From the NCBI GenBank assembly GCA_050741255.1, contig JBOIEQ010000109.1:1-14579 (forward strand): DNA of 14,579 nt. Direction: 5' to 3'. The translations under genes were made by a program, and so were the position numbers. This DNA comes from CAZXNF01 sp050741255. GTDB taxonomy: Bacteria > Pseudomonadota > Gammaproteobacteria > Burkholderiales > SG8-41. The stretch's first letter is position 1. Each line of letters begins with the position of its first letter. The notes under the pieces are model-generated. The model was not told where the DNA came from, ran no database searches, and was given only the letters and a program-made list of their open reading frames with translations. Below are positions 7,807 to 13,869 of the stretch, in pieces.

Positions 7807-8376
7807 ATGCGCAGACTTGACCTGATCGAACGCGACCGCGCGTTCAAGGCGCAGCAGGCGGGAGATGAGGCGCAGGACGGCGCACTGCCGCCCGGCACCA
7901 AGCACTACATGACGCCCGGCGGCCACGCGCGCCTGAAGGCCGAGGTCGAGCACCTGCTCAATACGGAGCGTCCCGCGCTGGTCAAGGTGGTGACGTGGGC
8001 GGCGTCCAACGGCGACCGCTCGGAAAACGCGGACTACCAGTACGGCAAGCGGCGGTTGCGCGAGATCGACCGCCGCATCCGTTACCTGGCCCAGCGGCTC
8101 GATGGCGCGGAAGTCATCGATCCGGCGCGCCCGGGACTTGAGCAGGTGTTCTTCGGCGCGACCGTGACCTATGCCGACGGCCAAGGCGTGGAGCGCACCG
8201 TCAGCATCGTCGGCGCCGACGAGGTCGACACGGCGCGCGGGCGGATTTCCTGGCTGGCCCCCGTGGCCCGCGCGCTGACCAAGGCGCGCGAAGGCGACAC
8301 GGTGCGGCTGCGCACGCCTGGCGGCGAGGAGGGGCTGGAGATCATCGCGGTCCGCTACGTCCCGCTCGGCGACTGA
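7807..8376 (+). CDS. greB: Transcription elongation factor GreB
   Basis: 189 residues. GreB enters the RNA polymerase secondary channel and stimulates cleavage of backtracked RNA. After an N-terminal extension of about 30 residues rich in charged residues, the family coiled-coil begins at HYMTPGGHARLKAEVEHLL. The acidic tip NGDRSENADYQYGKRR carries the two residues expected to hold the catalytic metal (Asp70 and Glu73, matching Asp41 and Glu44 in E. coli Gre factors). The FKBP-like C-terminal domain follows (about residues 110-187). The many basic residues beside the tip and the YQYGKRRLREIDRRIR helix fit GreB rather than GreA. The extended N-terminus is common in betaproteobacterial GreB. 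The ATG has GCGGAAG about eight bases upstream and lies 20 bases after the tldD stop. No other ATG would retain the extension, so start confidence is fair. Confidence 0.93.
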   Translation: MRRLDLIERDRAFKAQQAGDEAQDGALPPGTKHYMTPGGHARLKAEVEHLLNTERPALVKVVTWAASNGDRSENADYQYGKRRLREIDRRIRYLAQRLDGAEVIDPARPGLEQVFFGATVTYADGQGVERTVSIVGADEVDTARGRISWLAPVARALTKAREGDTVRLRTPGGEEGLEIIAVRYVPLGD

Positions 8377-8389
8377 GCGTCCGCCAGCG

Positions 8390-8406
8390 CCCGACGCTGC
8401 GTCGGG
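8390..8406 (+). terminator. Small hairpin after greB
   Basis: CCCGACG (8390-8396) and CGTCGGG (8400-8406) form a perfect seven-pair stem with a three-base CTG loop, 14 bases after the greB stop and 20 bases before the aroG TATAAT box. There is no T-run, so it may be a weak or Rho-assisted terminator, an mRNA 3' stabiliser, or an operator for aroG. Confidence 0.4.
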
Positions 8407-8426
8407 ATCGCCAGCGGGAAATGGCT

Positions 8427-8432
8427 TATAAT
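8427..8432 (+). promoter_or_regulatory. Candidate sigma-70 -10 box (TATAAT) for aroG
   Basis: A perfect TATAAT in a GC-rich context, about 60 bases before the aroG ATG, giving a leader of roughly 50 bases. No good -35 hexamer is found at 16-18 bases upstream (the region is GGGATC-like), so activation or an extended contact may be needed. The following base is C, as in the other two perfect TATAAT boxes of this window. Confidence 0.55.
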
Positions 8433-8491
8433 CAACGTCTTGTCATCCAGACGCGCCGTCATCGGCGCCACCAGCCGTGGACACTCGCACC

Positions 8492-9562
8492 ATGTCGTAC
8501 CCGACCGACGATCTTCGCATCCGTGAAATCAAGGAACTCGCGCCGCCCGCGCACGTGTTGCGCGAGCTTCCGATCAACGACGCGGCCGCCCAGACCGTGT
8601 TCGGAACGCGCGCGGCCATCCACCGCATCCTGCACGGCGCGGACGATCGCGTGGTCGTCATCATGGGGCCCTGTTCCATCCACGACGTCAAGGCCGGGAA
8701 GGAGTACGCGAAGCGCCTCAAGGAGCTGCGCGACGGGCTGAAGGAGGACCTGGAAATCGTGATGCGCGTGTATTTCGAGAAGCCGCGCACGACGGTGGGC
8801 TGGAAGGGCCTCATCAACGACCCCCAGCTCGATGGCAGTTTCCGCATCAACGAGGGGCTGCGCATCGCGCGCGAGTTCCTGCTCGAGTTGAACGCCTCCG
8901 GGGTGCCGGCGGGCTGCGAGTTCCTCGACATGATCACGCCGCAGTACATCGCCGACCTGGTGTCGTGGGGCGCGATCGGCGCGCGCACGACGGAGTCGCA
9001 GATCCACCGTGAGCTCGCTTCCGGCCTGTCCTGTCCGGTCGGGTTCAAGAACGGCACCGACGGCAGCATCCGCATCGCGGTCGACGCGATCCGCGCCGCC
9101 CAGGCGCCGCATCACTTCCTGTCGGTGACCAAGGCCGGGCACTCCGCCATCGTCTCCACGTCGGGCAACGAGGACTGCCACATCATCCTGCGCGGCGGCA
9201 GCAAGGCCACCAACTACGACGCGGCCAGCGTGGAGGCGGCGGCGAAAGGACTTGCCGACGCCGGTCTTGCCCAGCGCTTGATGATCGATTTCAGCCACTC
9301 CAATTCCAGCAAGAAGCCGGAGAACCAGATTCCGGTCGGCGAGGACGTCGCGGCGCAGATCCGCGGCGGCGACGACCGCATCATCGGCGTGATGGCGGAG
9401 AGCCATCTCAAGGCGGGGCGCCAGGATCTCGTGCCCGGCAAGACGCTCGTCTACGGGCAGAGCGTCACCGACGGCTGCATCGGCTGGGACGAAAGCCGCA
9501 AGCTGCTGGAGACTCTGGCGAACGCGGTGCGCGAGCGCAGGCTCAAGCACTCGACCGACTAG
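8492..9562 (+). CDS. aroG: 3-deoxy-7-phosphoheptulonate (DAHP) synthase, class I, AroG-like
   Basis: 356 residues, colinear with E. coli AroG. It condenses phosphoenolpyruvate and erythrose 4-phosphate, the first step of the shikimate pathway, in the cytoplasm. Seen here: metal-ligand Cys61 in MGPCSIHD, substrate-binding KPRTTVGWKGLINDP, GARTTESQIHRELASGLSCPVGFKNG (two adjoining signatures), the metal-ligand histidine in IDFSHSNSSK, the glutamate of VMAESHL and the aspartate of SVTDGCIGW. The N-terminus SYPTDDLRIREIKEL keeps the Asp6-Asp7-Ile10 region that takes part in phenylalanine inhibition of AroG, so a Phe-sensitive enzyme is the best guess; Tyr- or Trp-sensitive paralogues cannot be excluded. 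The ATG at 8492 matches the E. coli start; an in-frame GTG at 8477 adds five residues. Neither has a strong ribosome site. btuF follows 10 bases after the stop. Confidence 0.95.
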   Translation: MSYPTDDLRIREIKELAPPAHVLRELPINDAAAQTVFGTRAAIHRILHGADDRVVVIMGPCSIHDVKAGKEYAKRLKELRDGLKEDLEIVMRVYFEKPRTTVGWKGLINDPQLDGSFRINEGLRIAREFLLELNASGVPAGCEFLDMITPQYIADLVSWGAIGARTTESQIHRELASGLSCPVGFKNGTDGSIRIAVDAIRAAQAPHHFLSVTKAGHSAIVSTSGNEDCHIILRGGSKATNYDAASVEAAAKGLADAGLAQRLMIDFSHSNSSKKPENQIPVGEDVAAQIRGGDDRIIGVMAESHLKAGRQDLVPGKTLVYGQSVTDGCIGWDESRKLLETLANAVRERRLKHSTD

Positions 9563-9572
9563 GCGGTCGGCC

Positions 9573-10472
9573 GTGCGGCGCACCTGCGCCGTTGTACTCG
9601 CCTGTCTCTGGCCCTGCGGCCTCGCCGTCGCCACGGCGGCGGCGCCGGAGAGCGCTGCCTCCATCACACTCAAGGATGATCGTGGCGTCGAAGTTCGCCT
9701 CGCCGCCCCCACGCGCCGCATCGTCACGCTGGCGCCGTTCCTCACTGAAATGACCTACGCCGCCGGCGCGGGCGACCGTCTGGTCGGCGTCTCGCGCCAC
9801 AGCGACGTTCCCGCGGCGGCACGCACCCTGCCGGTCATCAGCGATGCCGTGCAGGTCGACTTCGAACGGGTCGTCTCGCTGCAGCCTGATCTGGTGCTCG
9901 CGTGGGTGAGCGGCAACCCGGTTCGCAACGTGCGCGCGCTCGACCGGCTTGGCTTGCCCGTGTTCGCGGTCGAACCGGCGCGCCTCGCGGACATCCCGCG
10001 CCTGCTGCGGGCGATCGGCACGCTGGCCGGAACGACGCCCGCCGCCGCGCGTGCCGCCGCCGATTTCGAACGCGCGCTGATGGCGCTGCGCGCGCGTCAT
10101 GCCGGCGGCCCGCCGGTGCGCACCTTCTACGAAATCTGGCGCCGGCCGCTGACGACCGTGAACGGCGCGCATCTGGTGAGTGACGTGTTCCGGTTGTGCG
10201 GTGGCGTGAACGTGTTCGAAAGCGCGACGGCCCTGGTGCCGACGGTGTCGTTCGAGGCGCTGATCGCCGCGCGGCCGGCGGTGATCGTCGGCGGTGGGCC
10301 GGAGGGCCCCGAGGCGTTCACGCGGGATTGGCGGAGGAGTCTGGCCGCGATTCGCGGTTACGAACCGCGGCTCGTGTACGTGGATCCGGCGCTGCTGCAG
10401 TCGCTGTCCCCGCGCGTGCTGGAAGGCGCGGAGAGGGTGTGTGCGGCGCTGGAGGCCGCGCGAAAACCCTGA
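9573..10472 (+). CDS. btuF: Periplasmic cobalamin-binding protein, BtuF-like ABC transporter component
   Basis: 299 residues. Class III (helical-backbone) periplasmic binding protein that delivers vitamin B12 to a BtuCD importer. An N-terminal Sec signal peptide ends near ATAAAP (about residue 24). The BtuF pattern follows: RRIVTLAPFLTEMTYAAGAG, LVGVSRHSDVP, VDFERVVSLQPDLVLAW, then the second lobe with FRLCGGVNVF and FEALIAARPAVIVGG. This tracks E. coli BtuF segment by segment and is closer to it than to siderophore binders. A cysteine at residue 11 (VLAC) is a poor lipobox, so the protein is probably soluble. The GTG start has AGGCGG six bases upstream and lies 10 bases after aroG, suggesting readthrough from the aroG promoter. 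No btuC or btuD is in the window. The nearby pduO adenosyltransferase supports the cobalamin assignment; haem or iron chelate binding is the alternative. Confidence 0.85.
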   Translation: MRRTCAVVLACLWPCGLAVATAAAPESAASITLKDDRGVEVRLAAPTRRIVTLAPFLTEMTYAAGAGDRLVGVSRHSDVPAAARTLPVISDAVQVDFERVVSLQPDLVLAWVSGNPVRNVRALDRLGLPVFAVEPARLADIPRLLRAIGTLAGTTPAAARAAADFERALMALRARHAGGPPVRTFYEIWRRPLTTVNGAHLVSDVFRLCGGVNVFESATALVPTVSFEALIAARPAVIVGGGPEGPEAFTRDWRRSLAAIRGYEPRLVYVDPALLQSLSPRVLEGAERVCAALEAARKP

Positions 10473-10482
10473 CGCCGCGGTT

Positions 10483-11187
10483 CTAGCTGACTTTTACGCA
10501 GGGCCCGCTGTAGATGACAGGGCCGGTCGGCTGGCCGGTCGGTGAACCCCCGGCGGGTTCCACGCTGATGGCCAGGCCCCAGATACCGGGGACCATTTTC
10601 GAGGCCGCTTCGGTGAGTTCGATCACCTGGCGCGCTTCCCGGGTCAGCACGCCGAGCGAAACGGGTTTGGAGGTCGGCGTGGGCAGCATCCACAGTTCGT
10701 AGGACTTGCCTTCGGGCGGCGCGGTTGGCGTGAGCGCGCGCACCATCACGTGGCGGTTCTGCGGCTTGTTCTGCGGGGGCCACATGACGACCATCGCCGG
10801 TTGCTGTTGCGCATCCGACAGCACGGCAATCGAGGCCATGGCCGGCGCGGGGGCGGGCTGCTGGTGGATGTAGACCGCGAGCAGCGCGGCGCACGCGGCG
10901 CTGAGTCCCGCGGCGAAACGCCAGAGCCCCAGCTTTTCCCACAATGACACGGCAGGTTTGCGGCCCGCGATGCGCGCTTCGATCGCGCGCCACACGCGGG
11001 CGGGTGGCGCGACATCCGGTGCGAGTCCGGCGAGCGGCGTCAGCATCCGGTCCCACGCCGCGATGGCGGCGCGCAGCGCGACGTCGCCGCGGGCGAGCCA
11101 CGCGATGCGAGCCCGCACGCGGCGCGTCTGCGTGCCGACGACATACTCGGCGGCGAGACGGCTTTTCGCTTCGGCGGAGAGTTTCAT
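10483..11187 (-). CDS. RskA-type membrane anti-sigma factor
   Basis: 234 residues, encoded directly after an ECF sigma factor with a four-base ATGA overlap, so it is almost surely that factor's partner. Layout: a cytoplasmic helical anti-sigma domain (residues 1-80) with the LAAEYVVGTQTRRVRARI signature; one transmembrane helix at about 90-107; and a periplasmic RskA-like C-terminal domain with MVVMWPPQNK, KSYELWMLPT, VSLGVLTR and AISVEPAGGSPTGQPTGPV, as in anti-sigma K proteins. There is no HxxxCxxC zinc motif, so it is not a ZAS-type redox sensor. By analogy, release of sigma should follow change or proteolysis of the periplasmic domain, with the signal unknown. Its stop lies only 10 bases from the end of convergent btuF, with no obvious terminator between them. 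Family is well supported; the signal is not. Confidence 0.9.
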   Translation of the reverse strand: MKLSAEAKSRLAAEYVVGTQTRRVRARIAWLARGDVALRAAIAAWDRMLTPLAGLAPDVAPPARVWRAIEARIAGRKPAVSLWEKLGLWRFAAGLSAACAALLAVYIHQQPAPAPAMASIAVLSDAQQQPAMVVMWPPQNKPQNRHVMVRALTPTAPPEGKSYELWMLPTPTSKPVSLGVLTREARQVIELTEAASKMVPGIWGLAISVEPAGGSPTGQPTGPVIYSGPCVKVS

Positions 11188-11759
11188 GCGCCGGTCGTCC
11201 CCGCCTGCTCGAGGCAGGCCTTCAGGCGCAGCAGCCCGCGCCGGATCCAGGTCTTGACGGTGCCGAGTGGCTCGCGCAACCGGTCGGCGAGTTCGGAATG
11301 CGACAGGCCGTTGACGAAGGCGAGCGTAATGCTCTGCCGCTGGCTGCTGTCGAGTCCCTGCAGGCAGGCCGCGAGCGCCTGCGCGTCCTCGCCCGCCAGC
11401 ACCTGCGCCAGCGGGCCGGGTTCGTCCGTCGCGATTGCCGCGGCCCGGTCCTCGAAGTCCTCGCCGCCGTCCAGTTCACGCGGGCGGCGCAGCCAGTCGA
11501 GCGAGCGGTTGCGGACGATCGCCGTCATCCAGGTCATGGGCGCGCTCTTGGCGGCCGCATAGTCCCCGGCATGGTTCCAGATGTTGACGAAACTTTCCTG
11601 CAACACGTCTTCGGCCCAGTCCTCTCTGCGGCATATACGCAGCGAGACGCCAAACAGTTTCGCCGAGCTCTGGCGGTAGAGCTCGGCCAGCGCCCGCTGA
11701 TCGCGCAGTGCACAACGGGCGAGCAGGGCGGCGAGGGCTGCGTTTTGCTCAGGCGTCAC
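11184..11759 (-). CDS. ECF-family RNA polymerase sigma factor
   Basis: 191 residues. Sigma-70 region 2 spans about residues 16-92 (ALAELYRQSSAKLFGVSLRI, EDWAEDVLQESFVNIWNH, MTWMTAIVRNRSLDWLRR) and region 4 spans about 133-182, with a helix-turn-helix in LSHSELADRLREPLGTVKTW. There is no region 1.1 or 3, as in other extracytoplasmic function factors. I chose the GTG at 11759-11757: it gives the normal compact ECF N-terminus, whereas reading further upstream enters the wrong frame of pduO. The start overlaps the pduO stop by 11 bases and the stop overlaps the anti-sigma ATG by four bases, so all three are translationally coupled. Its pairing with an RskA-type partner suggests the SigK-like branch. 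Its regulon is not evident; no clear duplicate of an ECF promoter was found upstream of pduO. Confidence 0.93.
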   Translation of the reverse strand: MTPEQNAALAALLARCALRDQRALAELYRQSSAKLFGVSLRICRREDWAEDVLQESFVNIWNHAGDYAAAKSAPMTWMTAIVRNRSLDWLRRPRELDGGEDFEDRAAAIATDEPGPLAQVLAGEDAQALAACLQGLDSSQRQSITLAFVNGLSHSELADRLREPLGTVKTWIRRGLLRLKACLEQAGTTGA

Positions 11760-12306
11760 GGTTGCGGCCCTGCTGCCAGAGCACGTCGCCGCGGCCGGTG
11801 GCGCGGTTGAGCACGCGCGCCAGCACGAACAGCAGGTCGGAGAGGCGGTTGAGATAAGGCACGGCGTGGGGCGGCAACGCGTCCGCCGTGCCCAGCGTGA
11901 CCAGCACCCGCTCGGCGCGGCGGCAGACCGTGCGTGCCACATGCGCGAGTCCCGCGGCGCGGCTGCCGCCCGGCAGGATGAAGTCCTTGAGCGGCGGCAG
12001 GCCGGCGTTGTGGCGCTCGATCGCCTGTTCGAGCCGGGCGATCTGCGCCCCGGTCATGATCGGATGGCCGGGGACGGAGAGTTCGCCGCCGAGGTCGAAG
12101 AGGTCGTGCTGCACGTCCTGCAGGAGCGCGTGTACTTCGGGCGGCAGGTCCTCGGCGAGCAGCACGCCGAGCATGCTGTTCAACTCGTCCACCGCGCCCA
12201 GCGCGTCGATGCGCGGCGCGTCCTTGGACTGGCGCGAGCCGTCCGCGAGGCCGGTGGTACCGGCGTCGCCGGTGCGCGTGACGATTTTCGTGAGGCGGTT
12301 GGCCAT
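11749..12306 (-). CDS. pduO: PduO-type ATP:cob(I)alamin adenosyltransferase
   Basis: 185 residues, usual for a single-domain PduO-type enzyme. It transfers the adenosyl group of ATP to cob(I)alamin, making adenosylcobalamin in the cytoplasm. Seen here: the N-terminal ATP-binding segment TRTGDAGTTGLADGSR, the DALGAVDELNSMLGV helix, FILPGGSRAAGLAHVARTV (split ILPGG + AHVARTVCRRAER), which is the family core, and YLNRLSDLLFVLARVLN near the end. The ATG at 12306-12304 gives the standard start ANRLTKIVTRTGD; longer in-frame extensions lack homology-like character. There is no Shine-Dalgarno, and a TATAAT box ends only seven bases before the ATG, so the mRNA is probably leaderless. It leads an operon with the ECF sigma and anti-sigma genes. 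With btuF close by, it points to uptake and activation of B12. Confidence 0.95.
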   Translation of the reverse strand: MANRLTKIVTRTGDAGTTGLADGSRQSKDAPRIDALGAVDELNSMLGVLLAEDLPPEVHALLQDVQHDLFDLGGELSVPGHPIMTGAQIARLEQAIERHNAGLPPLKDFILPGGSRAAGLAHVARTVCRRAERVLVTLGTADALPPHAVPYLNRLSDLLFVLARVLNRATGRGDVLWQQGRNRDA

Positions 12307-12313
12307 TGCGGCG

Positions 12314-12319
12314 ATTATA
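12314..12319 (-). promoter_or_regulatory. TATAAT -10 box for pduO, implying a leaderless transcript
   Basis: On the minus strand TATAAT is followed by CGCCGC, then A and the pduO ATG. With a normal six- to seven-base discriminator, transcription starts at 12307 or 12306, i.e. at or one base before the start codon. No convincing -35 is found 16-18 bases upstream. Confidence 0.6.
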
Positions 12320-12332
12320 ACGGGCGTCCTTG

Positions 12333-12338
12333 TACAAT
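12333..12338 (+). promoter_or_regulatory. Possible -10 box (TACAAT) for the TSUP gene
   Basis: TACAAT matches the -10 consensus in five of six bases and lies 83 bases before the chosen TSUP ATG, 13 bases from the divergent pduO -10 box. No good -35 is present (GGCGAT at the 17-base spacing). Weakly supported. Confidence 0.35.
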
Positions 12339-12385
12339 ATGGCCGGCCCATGCGCGTCACGGGTCCTGTTCTGCCCGGGTTTATC

Positions 12386-12406
12386 CCCTCACTTCTCACC
12401 ATTCAC
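12386..12406 (+). repeat. Three degenerate heptamers (NNYTCAY-type) before the TSUP gene
   Basis: CCCTCAC (12386-12392), TTCTCAC (12393-12399) and CATTCAC (12400-12406) are in exact seven-base register and share the TCAC ending. They end nine bases before the chosen ATG, where a Shine-Dalgarno is absent. The pattern matches CCCTCAT x3 upstream of tldD. Confidence 0.65.
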
Positions 12407-12415
12407 CGCGTCCAC

Positions 12416-13369
12416 ATGCCGATCACCCGCCGTCCGCCCTTGCTCGTCGCAGCGGGCATCGGCATTGGTCTCGCGCTGTGCGCGGCGCTGGCGCTGGCGG
12501 AGACGGGCACGGCGGCCGGCGCGATCCCCTGGTGGGTGTGGCCGATCGCGCTGTTCATCGTGTGCTGTTTCCTCGGCGTGGTCGCGGTACCCGCGGGCGT
12601 GGGCGGCGGCGTGCTGTTCGTGCCCATCGTCAGTGGTTTCTTTCCCTTTCATCTCGACTTCGTGCGCGCGGCCGGTCTGCTGGTCGCGCTGGCGAGTGCG
12701 CTGGCGGCCGGGCCGCAGTTGCTGCGCGCAGGCTACGCGGACCTGCGGCTTGCGTTGCCGCTGGCACTGATCGCCTCCGCCAGCGCCATCCTCGGTGCGC
12801 TGATCGGCCTCGCCCTGCCGGTGGCGATCGTGCAGGTCGCGCTCGGGCTTACCATCCTCTGCATCGTGGCGCTCATGTGGTCGGCGAAGAAGTCCGAATT
12901 TCCGGAAGTGACGAAGCCGGATGCGCTGGGGGCCGCCTTGCGGATGACCGGCGTGTTCCACGACGCCTCGCACGGCCGCAACATCGAATGGCGCGTGCAC
13001 CGCACGCCGCTCGGTCTCGTGCTGTTCTTCGGCATCGGCATGCTCGCCGGCCTGTTCGGGCTGGGCGCGGGCTGGGCCAACGTGCCGACGCTCAACCTGG
13101 TGATGGGCGTGCCGCTCAAGGTTTCGGCCGGCACCTCGGGATTCATCCTGTCCATCGTCGATACCTCCGCCGCCTGGGTCTACATCAACAAGGGCGCGCT
13201 GATCGCCATGATCGCGGCGCCCTCGGTGATCGGCATGATGCTGGGCGCGACGCTCGGCGCGAAACTGCTGCTGGTGGCGCGCGCCTCCACCATCCGCGCG
13301 CTGGTGATCGGCCTGCTGCTGCTGGCCGGCACGCGGGCGTTGTTGAAGGGGCTGGGCATATGGATGTGA
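12416..13369 (+). CDS. Sulfite exporter TauE/SafE (TSUP) family membrane protein
   Basis: 317 residues. TSUP proteins export or import small sulfur-containing anions and organic acids across the inner membrane; the substrate here is unknown. The chain holds about eight hydrophobic segments in two halves, each with the family glycine motif: PAGVGGGVLFVPI in the first (about residue 60) and GLFGLGAGWANVPTLN in the second (about residue 220). A hydrophilic loop with KKSEFPEVTKPDALGAALR and a His/Asp-containing stretch (about 160-200) lies between them, probably cytoplasmic. I took the ATG at 12416; an in-frame ATG at 12350 would add 22 residues and make the heptamer run coding. Neither has a ribosome site. 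It is divergent from pduO and overlaps the next gene by 10 bases. Neighbouring cytochromes make a sulfur-oxyanion role attractive but unproven. Confidence 0.88.
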   Translation: MPITRRPPLLVAAGIGIGLALCAALALAETGTAAGAIPWWVWPIALFIVCCFLGVVAVPAGVGGGVLFVPIVSGFFPFHLDFVRAAGLLVALASALAAGPQLLRAGYADLRLALPLALIASASAILGALIGLALPVAIVQVALGLTILCIVALMWSAKKSEFPEVTKPDALGAALRMTGVFHDASHGRNIEWRVHRTPLGLVLFFGIGMLAGLFGLGAGWANVPTLNLVMGVPLKVSAGTSGFILSIVDTSAAWVYINKGALIAMIAAPSVIGMMLGATLGAKLLLVARASTIRALVIGLLLLAGTRALLKGLGIWM

Positions 13370-13788
13370 AGGGAAGTGCCGCGAAGGCGCCGGTCTCGCC
13401 CGAACAGCGGCGCTACGCCGCGGTGCTGGAAGTCGGCGTCCGCATCGGGTTTCTCCTGCTGGTGGCGGCTTTTCTGGCGTATGCGGTGGCGCTGACGCCC
13501 GCGCATGTACCGCTCGCGCGCCTGCCCGAACTGTGGACGCTGCCCGCACATGAATACGTGCGCGCGGCGGGATTGCCGACCGGCTGGGGCTGGACGCTGC
13601 TGCTGCCCGCCGGGGAGCTGCTGGCGCTGGCGGCCATCGGCGTGCTGGCCGGCGTGTCCATCGTCTGCTTTTGCGTGCTGCTGCCGGTCTACCGGGCTCG
13701 CCGCGACCACGTGTACCTGGGCATCGTGGTCCTCGAGATCGCGGTGCTGCTGCTGGCGGCCTCGGGCGTGTTGACGGCGGGGCACTGA
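13360..13788 (+). CDS. Small three-helix membrane protein coupled to the TSUP gene
   Basis: 142 residues. The start ATG lies inside the TSUP gene (10-base overlap), which suggests a translationally coupled partner. A charged N-terminus is followed by hydrophobic helices at about 28-48, 82-110 and 118-139, with a periplasmic or extracytoplasmic loop containing TPAHVPLARLPELWTLPAHE between helices 1 and 2. The last two helices, joined by VYRARRDHVYLG, resemble in layout the DUF1634 membrane proteins that often neighbour TSUP genes in other bacteria; this is a topological resemblance recalled from memory, not a tested match. No catalytic motif is seen; two cysteines sit inside helix 2 (VCFCVLL). 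It could be an accessory subunit of the exporter. Reality of the gene is well supported by overlap and composition; function is unknown. Confidence 0.8.
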   Translation: MDVKGSAAKAPVSPEQRRYAAVLEVGVRIGFLLLVAAFLAYAVALTPAHVPLARLPELWTLPAHEYVRAAGLPTGWGWTLLLPAGELLALAAIGVLAGVSIVCFCVLLPVYRARRDHVYLGIVVLEIAVLLLAASGVLTAGH

Positions 13789-13791
13789 GTT

Positions 13792-13810
13792 CGAAGCCGC
13801 GGCGGCTTCG
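13792..13810. promoter_or_regulatory. Palindrome just upstream of the cytochrome -10 box
   Basis: CGAAGCCG (13792-13799) and CGGCTTCG (13803-13810) are perfect inverted repeats around CGG, four bases after the preceding stop codon and two bases before TATAAT. No T-run follows, so it is a poor terminator. Its position covers the -35/spacer region, where a repressor or activator would bind. Confidence 0.5.
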
Positions 13811-13812
13811 GG

Positions 13813-13818
13813 TATAAT
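13813..13818 (+). promoter_or_regulatory. Sigma-70 -10 box (TATAAT) for the cytochrome pair
   Basis: A perfect TATAAT 51 bases before the first cytochrome ATG. TTCGAA at 13790-13795 is a weak -35 at 17 bases spacing (it lies partly in the palindrome). Predicted start near 13825 gives a leader of about 45 bases. Confidence 0.6.
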
Positions 13819-13869
13819 CGCGCCGCCACAAACAGCGTGATGCCGACAGGAACCAGGAACCGTACTCCG

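Noticed and set aside
8390..8406. Hairpin after greB as a full intrinsic terminator
   Set aside because: No T-run follows; kept only as a low-confidence feature.
9563..9572. Cobalamin riboswitch upstream of btuF or pduO
   Set aside because: btuF has only 10 bases before it and pduO has essentially no leader, so there is no room for a B12 riboswitch.
8459..9745. 428-codon minus-strand ORF opposite aroG, and similar ones opposite tldD (6302-7402)
   Set aside because: Both are antisense to strongly conserved enzymes whose motifs and lengths are complete on the plus strand.
11866..13788. 640-codon plus-strand ORF over pduO, TSUP and the small membrane gene
   Set aside because: Only its last 142 codons (from 13360) form a protein-like sequence; the rest is antisense to pduO or a shifted frame of TSUP.
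13849..13860. GGAAC motifs before the cytochromes as an ECF -35 element
   Set aside because: A matching -10 would fall at or inside the coding start, and the bases are better explained as ribosome sites.
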